From Siderastrea radians (taxonomy: Eukaryota; Cnidaria; Anthozoa; Scleractinia; Rhizangiidae), in NCBI GenBank assembly GCA_964017195.1, contig OZ024889.1, forward strand, positions 64,547,858-64,611,857: a DNA stretch of 64,000 bases. The letters run 5' to 3'. The notes below the pieces were generated by a model. That model searched no databases. It saw only the letters and a program-made list of their open reading frames with translations, and was not told where the DNA came from. The position numbers and the translations under genes were made by a program. Shown one piece after another: positions 43,936 to 55,324 of this stretch; the stretch's first letter is position 1; each line of letters begins with the position of its first letter.

Positions 43936-46900
43936 CTAATCTTCTAGCACAGTGTCTTCCAACATTTTCTTGGCATTTTTGCATTCTTCCATATCAGCTA
44001 AGTCTCCCTCTGTTTCAGCCTAGTGTCAAAACAGACAAAAATAATAAGCTCAAAGACACAACACTGGAATCCAGAATTCCCTTACTACCACTTTCTTGTC
44101 TAAGGAAACTCAACAGAACTATAAACTGATCTAAGTTTGAAAAATGGGTAGTCAAAGGTAAATTAAAGAACAGACCCATACAAATGTCTTACTTCTCTAA
44201 ATTTTTGGACAGCTGGTTTTGAAACGTTTAAATCAACTAACTCCACAAAAAAAGACCACGCAAAGTTTTGTTCCTCGCAAATAGATTTTCTCTATCAAGT
44301 CCCTTGGGGGCATATTAATTTGAGGTCTGTGAGGGGACAAGAGGGGGATGCTTAATAGAGGAAAGGGGATTGCTACATTACTTACAAGTCAGACTTCTAT
44401 GTAACTATATATGAAGGGTACTACTGATTGAAATTGACTGTCAAAACAACTTGACAGCTGTTTCAATGAAACGGAAGATGACATACGAAATTTTGGAGCA
44501 TGAACATTTACACATGTACAGCTGTTGGTAAAACATTTATAAACAAATTCTTCAGTAACAGCATAAGAGTACATGTAGATAGAAAATCATTGACAAAGTT
44601 TCGGTCAAAGTTTCAGTCAACAAACCAAATGCAAAATTCTAAACAATTATTACTTGTGGGTAGGGGGTTTAAAAGTCCTTGCCATGTCTCAGACTGGGGT
44701 TTAAACACCAACCCTCAAATCCAAAGTCTGACATGCACTTATCATCCAACCACCACACCTGTAAAACTTCTTACCGTACTGTTTTACAAGACTTTCAGTA
44801 TTTCCCTGGATACTTCTTTGGTGGTCTTAACTCAGGGTCTCAATGGGGGAGTAGCTTTCGCAGTTGACGGTTTAAAAAGCTTTTTGAAGGTACAATGTAG
44901 AGAGTATTTAATGGTTTGATACTTAACTTACCCATTTGATATATTAAGTAAGGAAGACCTCACCCTACAACCAGTGGAAAGAGTTACCTCTTGATGAAAA
45001 AGGCAATAATACCATTCAGTTATAAAATGATAATAACATCTCACTTACTACAAGTTTTTGCAAATCATCGTAAGCAGCCTTGATTCGTCTCTTGCAGTCT
45101 GGGATCATAATTTTGGATTCTTCAAGAACTTCAATCTGCAGCGAAAACCACCACGTGAATTTATGAACTTGATTCTTCAATCACAAGAGTTACATTAGCA
45201 GGGTATTTGTTTTTAAACCAATCAGTGAGTGTAATAAAACGAAAGTGAACAAAAATTACTTTCTACAGTCAACTGAAAAACATGAACCGCAGTTTGTCTG
45301 GTTTGGCACCGTTTTCATGGTGCTAACAATACAAATACTGGTTTGACATCATATCTTATTACAAACTATCAATCTCAGATGTCCGTAAACAAGGTTTTTT
45401 TTAGTTGGTTTCACGGAGAAATGATTTTAGTCCACAGAAGAAATGATCACATGAACACAGTCAAGTTTGTTGAAAGCAAGATGTCAGAGCCAACATCCAC
45501 TATGCTCAATTTTTCCACGAATGATTTTTTTCTTGCTGTCAACTCTCATGTCCTCTAAGGAAACACTTTTCCTGAAGATAAATGTTTTCATTATAAATCT
45601 ACACTAGGACAATCTTTTTATTAAAGGAACAGCATTTGAGCATATTTGTGGTGATTGCAAGTTCATTCATTTAGAGCATGTTCAACGTTACAAATCTTAC
45701 AGTTAGCTTGCGGCCACCAAACCTGTGATCATGTTGCCAACCAGTGAGTGAAATCAACGTCCTTTGAAGTGGGCCAAAAACCCCTTGTCCATAGACATTT
45801 GAGATCAACAGTATATTCTGGTATGTTCCAGCGACTCAAGCTTCACCAAAAGGTGACACAACCATAGCGATACGTGGCCTGATCCAAAGATAAGGGAGAT
45901 CACAAACTTTTCAGTTCTCCCCAAACCCCTCTAATGTTTGCATTGGGCTATATGAGCAGACACGTTTTCAATTTTTGAACTATAACATTACATTAAAACA
46001 ACAAACCTGTTTCTTGATATCATGTTCATCTTTGTTCTCTGCCTTCATCTTGTCAACTTTTGCTGTTTGTTGCACAACTTCTTTTTCATACATCACCTTT
46101 TCTTTAGCTATCCTAAGTGAAGAAATACATGTAATTTTTTGTACAATGAATATATCTGAAATAAAGTAGGAATTCTGCTATCTCAAACCCTGGCCATATT
46201 GAATACCACACTATCTCAAACTAAAACTAATTTTCCTTGGTTAGTGTTGCTCAGTCATTTACTATTGGCTTGGCCATCTGAAATTCCTGTAATCTTGAAC
46301 AATTTTTGATTTCTCTTGCATGTTTGAGATGGTGGGAGACCACTGTACAGTGTATATGAGGGCTCTGAAACAAGGCTAATGCCTTTAAGAGGGTGTTTAT
46401 TTGAAGGGGGTGCTTGATTGCACATGATGGGGCCTTTTGTTTAAACCACAATTTTATGATTGAAAAGGAAAAGCCATGTCCACTATTTAAACAGCAGAGT
46501 GGAAGGCATTATTCGTGTGATAGGTTGCCTGAGGAAATTTTCTGTTCACAACAACTATTAGCCCAAGAACGTAGTTTGAGGGCTTACATGAAGTTTAATC
46601 ATTAAATTTCCGAGGGAGCTATCACACATAGGGCCTGAGAAAGAAGGACTCTATTGTTTTTATCGTACAATGCTAAATTTTGAGCAGAAACTGCCAAAAA
46701 CAGGCACTATGCTCTGACAGGCACCCACTGAGGAGAGACACTATCTCATCACGTGATTGATTTCGACCAATGGGACCATGCCGAAAGTTAGCTTTGTACT
46801 ATAATGTACCATAATGTACAGTAGCTGCCATAAAACCCAAAGTTTCCCATAGGGAGGCCAGGGATAGCAGTTTGTTGCAGTGAATTCAAATTCTAACGGA

Positions 46901-49900
46901 AAATGCATTTTTTGCATTACTTTACATTCAGATTTCTTGCTGATCATAGGGAGAAGGCAAATTGACAGTCATATTCAAAAGTCTGGGGCTGGATTCAAAG
47001 GGTGTGTCCACAACTGAAACTCAAGTTTGCCCTAAACATACTTCAAAGACTATTCTTTCGAGGGCCGGATGTTTTTGTGTAAGCAAAGTAAACACAGACA
47101 AAAAACAAAGCAAACAACATAGCAGCACTTTTAATGGCACGTTCATTAGTTTTAAAAGCCCTAACTTGTGCCTATAATATATATATATATATATACAGCT
47201 GTATATATATATATATATATTTATTTTTTTTCGCTGGTCTGATAGCCGGGGGGGGGGGGTACTCCGGATGATCGGAGGATTTTTTTGGGTTTGAAATTTT
47301 CTATTGTAGGATATTTTTTGGTAGGAGAATTTAGTAAGTATATTTTTGGGTGGCTTGATTAACGTAGCGATTTTTTGGGTATTCAAAACAATCTGAACAT
47401 TCAGTCGTGCTAGTGCCCGCATATCCCTGTCATGTAGTTCTCTGAATAAAGTACAACCACTCGATGGTGTCGCATTACATTGTATCTGTTTCATCAAACC
47501 GGTTACACACACTGAAGTCCAAAAAGTATCCCAGGGTGTATCCAACAAGGCTTCAATTCATTCAGTTGATTTCTCATCCATCATGTTTATATCATTTAAT
47601 CCTTTCTGGAAATTTTAAGGTTCGGAAGTTCGGCATGAAAATTTTTTTGGGGGGGGGGGTAATTTTTGGTCCAGGGATTTTTTTTGGTTTTGTTGGAAGC
47701 CCTAGGGATTTTTTTGGCTTTTGATTTTTGCCCCCAGTCGATCGTCCCCAACACTTGAAATCTGGAGTACCCCCTGGGGTCTGATAAACTGGTACAAGCA
47801 ATAGAAATGCAAGGCACACTGCACAAACAAAGGGATGGTAAGCCTGTGTCCCCACCTTTAAAATGTAAAACATTTCAACATCACCACAATTTACTTAACT
47901 TGAATAAGGACCTTTGCATTCTTTTAAAATCTGGTAGTCATTTACACTGCCGTTACTCCTTCAGATCACAGAAAAGTGTCCTACCTATTTAATAAGGAGG
48001 GGGACATGGGGATTTGCGGTGTTGCGGTGCCGCTAATTCTTTTTGTGCGGTGTTGCGGTGAATAAAATCCCATCTCGCGGTGTTGCGGTGATCTCAAATC
48101 GTACGGTGTGCGGTGTTTTTTATTTTAACCCTGCGATGTTCGGTGAGAAAAAATTTCTTGCTGACTCTTTGCGATGTTGGTGTTTATTGTTTGACACATT
48201 TGACCGACTTACCCTTGTCGAGTAACTGTCAAAACCTGTTTATATTCGTCAAACCGCCGATTATCACTGTGTCAAGCAGTGAATGCCAGGCCATTTCCGT
48301 TTTCATTTATAAGTAACTTGACCTTTGCTACGCAGACTGTCAGGGATCCTGTCAGCCTCCTTGTGTTTCACGGCGCGTGGTCAAACGGCTGCAACATGGA
48401 AGAGGTCGAAGAGGTCATTGAGCCTACAACAGAGTGCATAATCGACTGTGTCGCTTTTTTTTATGAAGAGGGAAAAGGGGGGAAAACTACCGCCATAAAA
48501 ACAAATTTAGGTGTCAGATCAACAGAAGTGAAAAGTGCCTGACAAAGCTCAGAGAATCTATTTGGTAAGTTCGTAACACGCTACCTTGCGTTCTTTATAT
48601 CTGCACGACTGAAAATAGAGTTCTTAGAGTTCTTAGGAGAAATAGGCAGCTCAACCACCTTTCTGCTAGGCGCAAGGTCACGCTTTGGAAGAGCCATTCG
48701 ATTCAACAGTGTCTGGAAGGGTATTCTCGGGGTCCGGGATTTGACCAAAATACGGTGCGGGATTCGGGAAAACGAAAAATATCTTGACGGGATTCGGGAT
48801 TTGACTGCTACCAGGGAAGTGGGATTCACCAAAATTTGGGCACGGGATGCGGGATTTTGTTGCCTGTCTGTCGGAAATTCGGGAAATCGTCACGACCCAA
48901 ATAAACGTTATAGCGGCAAAAGCGAATCAACAAGGCGAGCACAAAATATCCATGAAAAGGGCCAATCTACATCTTAAATTTATTAGCTTTTGCAGAAATT
49001 AGTCTTTTTAAATGTATTTTTGGGAAAGAAAAACGAAATTCGGGAGAGCGATGAAAAAAGTGCGGGATGCAGGATTCTCGTGAAAAAGGAGCGGGAATGC
49101 GGGATCAGGAGCCCCCTTCCAGACCCTGATTCAACAATCGCGTCCTGTCCTAAGTGACTATCGTTAGTTATACAATGTAGTATATATTACACGTGCCGTG
49201 ACTGGTCGTTGCCCAAGATTTATTAGAGTACAGACACATGGATCCCGTGATGGGAAACTTGTTTTATTTGCTTTGTCAAACATGATGCGCGGTTTTGAAA
49301 ATATTTGCGAGATTATTTCGGTTTTAGCAAGTGAAGGGCCCGAAAAATGTTTAGCAGGAGCTGTTTACAAGTAGGAAAAACGGAGAAACCGATACAAAAA
49401 GAGCTCTTGACGGCTTGAAAATGTCTTAACTGGAGGAAATCTTCACAGCAGTGACATCTTGTGTCATCGCTACGAGAGTGTCGCAGTTGATTCATGAATT
49501 CGGGAAGAAAGCCAAGTGAAGGCGTTGAAAAGCCTTTCGAAGAAACTGTCTACAGGTAAGATAATGAAGAAAAGAAGAAGCAGAGACGCCATCTATTTGT
49601 TTAATAGATGATAAAGGAGCGCTATCATCCCAGAAAACATTAAAACGCGAAACTATAAAGCAAGTGAGCTTGTGGCAACCACGACCGCACTGGTCAGCGG
49701 GAACGTTACCTGTTCATTTTTGTCATCATGTACATACGACAAAATGTTGGCTACAGCAAGAATACAGACATCATCAGTGTCCGCGTGATTTACGTGCAGA
49801 CCACAAGGTGAAAACAGTATGGCTTTGTGATTTGTATCTGTTGAGTGGAAAATTGCTGAGGTAATAACATTTGTTCAAATGAAAAATATTACATCACGTG

Positions 49901-51726
49901 CGCAGGGCTCGAGACTAACTTTTCAGCTTAGCAACCTAGTGGCTAGTGAGAGGTCTGTTTTCACTAGCCAAAATAAATTTTCACTAGCCAGACTTTTTTT
50001 GGCATAATCTTATACTGTGTTCAATATGTCTAATTTTTAGCCGAGTTAAGTACTGTAAACATGCCTCTCTGTAATCTCAAGAGTGAAAAATTGGAATGTT
50101 TACCTTTCTCTCCAACGGTTAAAGATCCTCAGATGTGGAATACAAAGTTTTATGTGCCTCCAGGGCAAATTCCCAGGTGCAATGCAGTTTACGGGTCAGA
50201 TCATGACGAATATCTCAAACAGTTAACCTTATATGAACATGTCATCGTATGGAGAAATGCTGGGAAGACGAGACTAACATTGTACAAACGTTGTAAGGTA
50301 CAGAGAAACATAATAAAGACAAGACTGATACAGCACTCAACTCACGTAGGGGAAAACGTCTACAAGAGAAGACTAGTAAATTATAAGCATATTTAAGTGC
50401 AGAGAACTGTTGAGCAGACAAAACTAATAAGGTTTGAACGTTTTAAGGTACGGAGAAACGTTGAAAAGTCATATCAAACATGTTGGTTGCAAATGCAGTA
50501 CAGTAGGGAGAAACACTGCCAACGTACCAAGATGCAGACTAAATAAATAAATTACGCAACTGCTAACTTACGAGGAAATGTTATTAGACAAAACTAATTC
50601 CGTAAGAACGTGTGTGACGTACGGAAGAACGCCATATGGACAAACTGAACTATTACAGTGGGACAATAAATTTTGGAGAAACGTATTAAAATGAGACAAC
50701 TAAAATCGCACTAACATACGGATAAACGTTGAGAAGACAAGACTAATACCGTATGAACATACTACGTACAGAGAAATGCTTCGACTTGTCATACGAATGT
50801 ACTAACATACTGGAAACCTTAGGAAGACCAGAGCAATGACGTGCGAATGTGCTAACGTTCAAAGAAACGTTGAGAAGGCTAGACAAATAACTCGACGAAC
50901 CTACTTACGAACGGAGAAATGTTGTGAAGACGTTATATAGTGAGAATAGTTGGGAAGAGAAACTATTGTACGAAAGTAGCAATTAATGGAAAAAAGTCTA
51001 TAAGAGAAGACTAAAGAATTGTGTGAACGTGCTAACATGTGGACAAATATCATATGAATGCACTAATGGACCTTTCAAGGAAACGTATGGTGAAACGTTC
51101 TGAAGACGGCTAATTTCATTCGAAAATAGTAATGACAAAGGAAACGTTGCCAACTTAGACAAGAAAACACGTATCATACGAACAAAACACGTATCATACG
51201 AACATAACGATATTCTTTTACGGAATAAGTTTTAGTTTCTGCTCACTCAATTTGCTTTTGGGATCCGATCATAAGAAGCAATATTTAGATTGGTTTCCAT
51301 CCGGTGCTTTAGTGCTCCGAAATTTTCACTAGCCAAAATGGCTAGTAGAGGTGTAAAACCTACTACCCAAAACGGAATTTCTACTAGTCTGTGACTAGTT
51401 GGCTACCGTTCGTCTCGAGCCCTGCGTGCGGACGTTTTCCCTTTTCCAAGAAGCTTTTTAGAACATTTAAATCGTAGGACAAAAATTGAATTGTGGTGTC
51501 GGTGTTTCGTCAACTTTTTTTGCGGTGATGCGGTGTACGTTATTTTTTTTTCTGCGGTGTTGCGGGGTTAACAGTTCCCCAATGTCCCCCTCATTAAGCT
51601 AAATAAGCTAGATCATTCATACTATGCTGCTGACATAGATCAGCTACGAATCGTAACGCAAGCTTACCTTTTCAGTACACCAGTCTTGATATAAAGTTGT
51701 CGCTTGGGATCCGAGGCAGAAGCCAT
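43936..51726 (-). CDS. TBCA: Tubulin folding cofactor A (complete, 4 exons)
   Basis: Exons on the - strand: 51726-51668, 46112-46007, 45135-45049, 44019-43936. Phases agree and all junctions are GT-AG; 336 nt, 111 residues plus TAG (family about 108). Landmarks are YIKTGVLKRIAKEKVMYEKE, then DEHDIKKQIEVLEESKIMIP, DCKRRIKAAYDDLQKLV and LEDTVLED at the end. These match the three-helix bundle of TBCA, the chaperone that captures beta-tubulin after prefoldin/CCT and passes it along the cofactor pathway in the cytosol. Intron 1 is 5.55 kb and consists mainly of nested transposons. The ATG at 51726 is within aaaatggc, a good initiation context. Confidence 0.95.
47176..47221. repeat. (AT)n palindrome around CAGCTG
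   Basis: Two (AT) runs of about 20 bp flank acagctgt, giving a near-perfect hairpin in TBCA intron 1. Confidence 0.85.
47245..47779. mobile_element. 535-bp element with GGGGGTACTCC ends and 7-bp flanking repeat
   Basis: The left ggggggggggtactccgga is inverse to the right tctggagtaccccctgggg. Identical tctgata lies at 47238-47244 and 47780-47786. Subterminal zones repeat gggattttttttgg words. TBCA intron 1. Confidence 0.65.
48707..49128. mobile_element. Nested element with CAG(T/G)GTCTGGAAGG ends
   Basis: The left cagtgtctggaagg is inverse to the right ccttccagaccctg. attcaa lies on both sides (48701-48706 and 49129-49134), extendable to 8 bp if the ends are set two bases inward on the left. 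The inside is an array of gggattcgggat words. Confidence 0.7.
49903..51424. mobile_element. Satellite-core element B (CAGGGCTCGAG ends, 6-bp TSD)
   Basis: The left cagggctcgagactaac is inverse to the right gttcgtctcgagccctg, with cgtgcg on both sides (49897-49902 and 51425-51430). It is collinear with the element at 22971-24490. The core is an array of about 50-bp units around tacggagaaacgttgagaag. A 111-codon frame (50061-50396) spans the pre-array region and the first units; it starts MPLCNLKSEKLECLPFSPT and has no recognised domain. Confidence 0.82.
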
Positions 51727-53509
51727 TTTTACCAAGGAAACAAGTGTAAAACGTCAAAATATCTCAACGAGAAGAAATGACCGCCAAAGTGACAAATTTG
51801 GCGAATGGAGGGTAAGTACTTCATGTCAAGCCAACATAATGGAGACTGGGACTAAGTGCCTGAGAGCGCATGCTTTCATTTAACCGCTGAGCAAAAATAA
51901 TTCGATATATGCTGACCAAAAGGATCAAGGGCTCAATTTCGTCCCCAGGACTCGTGTTGCCTAGAAATTGTTCAGCAGTTGATTGACAGTCGAGTTGATT
52001 CTATTCCAGGTGCCATACCAGCTGCTCAGCTGTGTTTGTAGACTTTTGCATCGCGTTGAAAACACTAATTGCAGTTCCTTGGAGCCAAGTTTGTAATATC
52101 CTCTTTGATTTGTTTATCTGGATGAAGAAAGACCACAAGAGGCCAGAATCAAGCTGAAGGTACGTGAACCGCGATATCCGTATCACGCATGATTTCAAAA
52201 GAAAGTTTCTACTAAGCTGAAATGTTCTTGTCTTGGTAAGTAAGCTTAAAAGTTTTGTTAACTCTAATTGACAATACAAATAAATTAATGGAGAATTAAA
52301 TAAATTTTTTAACAGTTTAAAAGTAGTCATGCAAACGTCCTAAAAACCAAATCAAAAACTTTGGATTTAAGCTTCAGCTTTACGCTTAAGAATTTCCTAT
52401 TTGTTGATCAGTTTTACAGAACCAAAACCTGCATGTTAGACGAGATTCATTGAAGACTTTGATCGACTTTCATTATGGTTTGTTGCTTTTTCTTGCTTGG
52501 GAAAGCAAGACTCGCGCAAGGATGCACAGAGTTATGTCGTGATTTGATTCATAATATTCTAGCCAATATTAAAAAAATTTGCTATCTTTAGCATCAGGGC
52601 ACGTGTAGCTGAACTTTAATATAGACGCGCCATGCAATATTTCAAGTGGCCATCTAAGTGCTCATCTCGGATCAAGAATTTCCTTGCGGTAGTTACTGGG
52701 TCCAATATAACATTTTTTTTTTTTTTGAGAAACTGAACGATTTTCTTACGTATTTTGGTGTATAAATTTTTTCCTCAAACTTTTGCATCTTTTTTTACCA
52801 ATGAAAATACACCAAACTACATTTTTAAAAATCCTGCAGTTTCTAAGAATTACTGAACTTCTCGTTTACATCACTTCAGCGTCTTTTAACACCTTTTTCC
52901 CTTTAGTCATTAATGTCCTTGTGTACTGAACACCTGCTGAAATTCCTGGTGATGATTATGGCATGCAGGCCCCAGTTGTTCAAAGAGTGGGTAACTTTAC
53001 CCAGTGAATAAGTCGCTATTCAACGGAGCAATTTTCCTTCAACTTACACACTTGGCTAGATTTTTGCAGGGCCACACACTTCATTATAGATATACACTCT
53101 TGCTCTTTTCCTAAATCATAGTGCTGTGTAGAGATTTTCCCACATTTTGTATCATTCTGCTGGATTACAGCTTATCCAATGGATAAAGTTATCCACTCTT
53201 TGAACAACTGGGGCCTGGTTTAGTTCTTGTTAGTAAGTAAGTAAGTATTATGTCCATTGTAACTAAGTAGAATGTCCATTGATTATTGTGATTATTGTGT
53301 TAGCAGTATTCTCATTTTAATAATAAAAGATGTAGTTTTTGTTTAATTAACATTTGTTCCTTGAACAATACCTGCATAAAGTTACTTTAATGTTTTCATT
53401 GATTACACATTTCCCAGAGCTTTCATCTTAAGTTAGTGACTTGACTGTAAGACAGAGTGAAATTGAACTGCATTAAACTACCCTGTTGCTTATCTCTTGG
53501 CAGAATTTC
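51727..53509. promoter_or_regulatory. Divergent upstream region of TBCA and the JmjC-like gene
   Basis: The two coding starts point away from each other across 1.78 kb. The TBCA side must hold its 5' UTR and promoter just right of 51726. The JmjC-like gene may have an upstream non-coding exon, as cttggcag just before 53504 looks like a splice acceptor. No TATA box or other defined element is seen. Confidence 0.4.
52966..53217. mobile_element. MITE with CAGGCCCCAGTTGTTCAAAG ends
   Basis: 252 bp with about 40-bp inverted ends: caggccccagttgttcaaag at the left and ctttgaacaactggggcctg at the right, continuing as agtgggtaac against gttatccact. It lies in the region upstream of the JmjC-like gene. 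Confidence 0.8.
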
Positions 53510-53819
53510 ATGGTCATGGATTTCTCAAGGGCCATCTGGCTTTATGTGCTTCTTGAGTTCTTTTCTCTTTCAAGCCTGCAGTGTCATGAGCAGTCTTCAG
53601 ACCATACAGATTCTCATTCTTGTGGCAATCAATATGGCCAATCCTGTAATACTGCCAAGAATGAGCTCACAGAGGACGAGATGTTTCAGCGTGGACACAT
53701 GCAGCCATTTGGATCGCACCGACCTCCTGATTACCTTGTGGAAGAGCTTCCGCACATGATTTCTCCACAAGACTTTTACATGAATTATGTTGCAAAACAC
53801 AAGCCAGTTGTATTCAAAG
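53510..53819 (+). CDS. First coding exon of a secretory cupin/JmjC-like protein (partial)
   Basis: The frame starts MVMDFSRAIWLYVLLEFFSL, with a hydrophobic run ending near SSLQC that fits a signal peptide. It then has a Ser/His/Asn-rich spacer and GHMQPFGSHRPPDYLVEELP followed by SPQDFYMNYVAKHKPVVFKG. The PxxFxxxYVxxxKPVVxxG signature is typical of the N-terminal strand of JmjC/cupin_8 hydroxylases. The exon ends in phase 1 at a clear donor, aaag/gtaaattg. The catalytic HxD...H part is not in the window, so the enzyme class is not proven. The second ATG at 53516 is equally possible. Confidence 0.65.
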
Positions 53820-55324
53820 GTAAATTGATTATTGTGATGTCTTATATTCTGAAATATTTAATCTATTTTATAAAACTTGAATGTTGGGCAATGCATTGCT
53901 TTATATGATATTTGATCTACAGTGAAGTATTTTAAGTCTCTTTAATATTGTACTTCCATTTCACTGGATCAGTGCCAAATTAAGTGCTCACAAGTTAAAA
54001 GGACTAATGTCTTGACTAGTAACTATAAATAATGGTGTATGACTAGTTAATATATGACCCTCACTGGTAGAAATCCTGTACAGGATCCTATTCAGGATCC
54101 TGTAAAATCTTTCAGGAACCCAGGGCTGTAGCCAGAAAAAAATTGTGACTGAGGCAATGTCCATGGTTAAAATTATGAGGATGGATATAGGTTACCACTT
54201 GAAAGAAATTGGGCAGACTTTTTCAAGTTATCCAGTTGTGTGTCAATTAAAATTGTTACACAACAAATTACTGGTATTAGCCAGCTGTGGCAGCCAATGT
54301 GGTGACAACCGGATTTATACCCATAATTTTTTGCAGGTAGCTTGTCCCATCTTGTCCCACCCTGGTTTTCACTTGAGCCAAACAAACTCTCACCCTTCAC
54401 TTCTGGTTTACCTTGTGTTTGCTAGTGACTTTGAGTGAAGCTGGGTGGAGTACAATGGAGGGGTTTAATGTCCATTAAGGGCTTTTCTTGTTGCAGTTTG
54501 CTTTTCTTATGAATATCACTTGATAATCCTCCTCCGAAGTTACTTGATAATAATCTTAGCAAAGTTTTGACAAAATTGTGCTAGCTTTAATGAACTGTAT
54601 TGAACACCTCATTGGTACCATTGACTTATTCATTGCAACCACTTTTTTTCAGCCCAAAAAAGTGGATCATACCTTTATCTGGAAACCCCATTGATCTGTC
54701 CATCCCATTAATACAATGTTGCCACATTTTTTTGGCTCGTTATTGTTCATCTTATACCCTGGGTGACTGTCAGGCCTCCTCACTGTCTCATCTCTCTCAT
54801 ATTACACACCTCTCATTTCTTTTGTCAGCCTTTGGTCGGTCTGTTAGCCTTCGGCCAGTCCAACTTCTTACAAAAGCATGCTGCAAGAGAACCTCTGATA
54901 CACAGGGTAGTCCTATTTAATGAGGTTCTACTGTATGTACAAATCAGGCCTGCAGCTTGGACTCACAAAAAAAAAACTTTTCAGTTCTCCCAAACTTCCC
55001 CCTGATTTGGTTAGACCTGTTATATTGTGTATGTTCAAATATGGATGGACTTTTAGGGGTTGTGCTTCTGGTTGTGGCACAACCACCACAACCAGCAAGT
55101 TTTTAGGAGTTGTATTTCTGGTTGTGGCATAACAGCCACAAGCAGCATGTTGTTACCCTCTATGGCTGTAGAACTTCAGATAGCATACTTTTTTGCCTCT
55201 TTGAGGGCAAATGCAAAGCTGTGGCATCACTTTTCCCTGCACAAAGAAATCTATACATTTTAACCAACGATAAATTAAAAGAGGCTGCGTCTCGTAAGTA
55301 TCCAGTGCAAAGACTGATTTCCAT
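53820..55324 (+). other. Start of the long intron of the JmjC-like gene
   Basis: No further exon in the expected phase was found. A fragment near 54123 (cagggctgtagccagaa) resembles the MITE end at 19970. At 55060-55150 the phrase ctggttgtggcacaaccacc and repeats of ggttgtgg sit just before the satellite and resemble its complement; this could be where the array arose. Confidence 0.4.

Larger units (their letters stand above)
47993..51593. mobile_element. 3.6 kb TTAA-flanked element in TBCA intron 1, host of two nested elements
   Basis: The outer ends are agggggacatggggat (left, near 48000) and the inverse ccccaatgtccccctca (right, to 51593), next to ttaa at 47989-47992 and 51594-51597. Both subterminal zones carry tgcggtgttgcggtg tandem words (48015-48120 and about 51500-51566). 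Removing the nested 48707-49128 and 49903-51424 leaves about 1.66 kb with no recognisable transposase. Confidence 0.65.
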
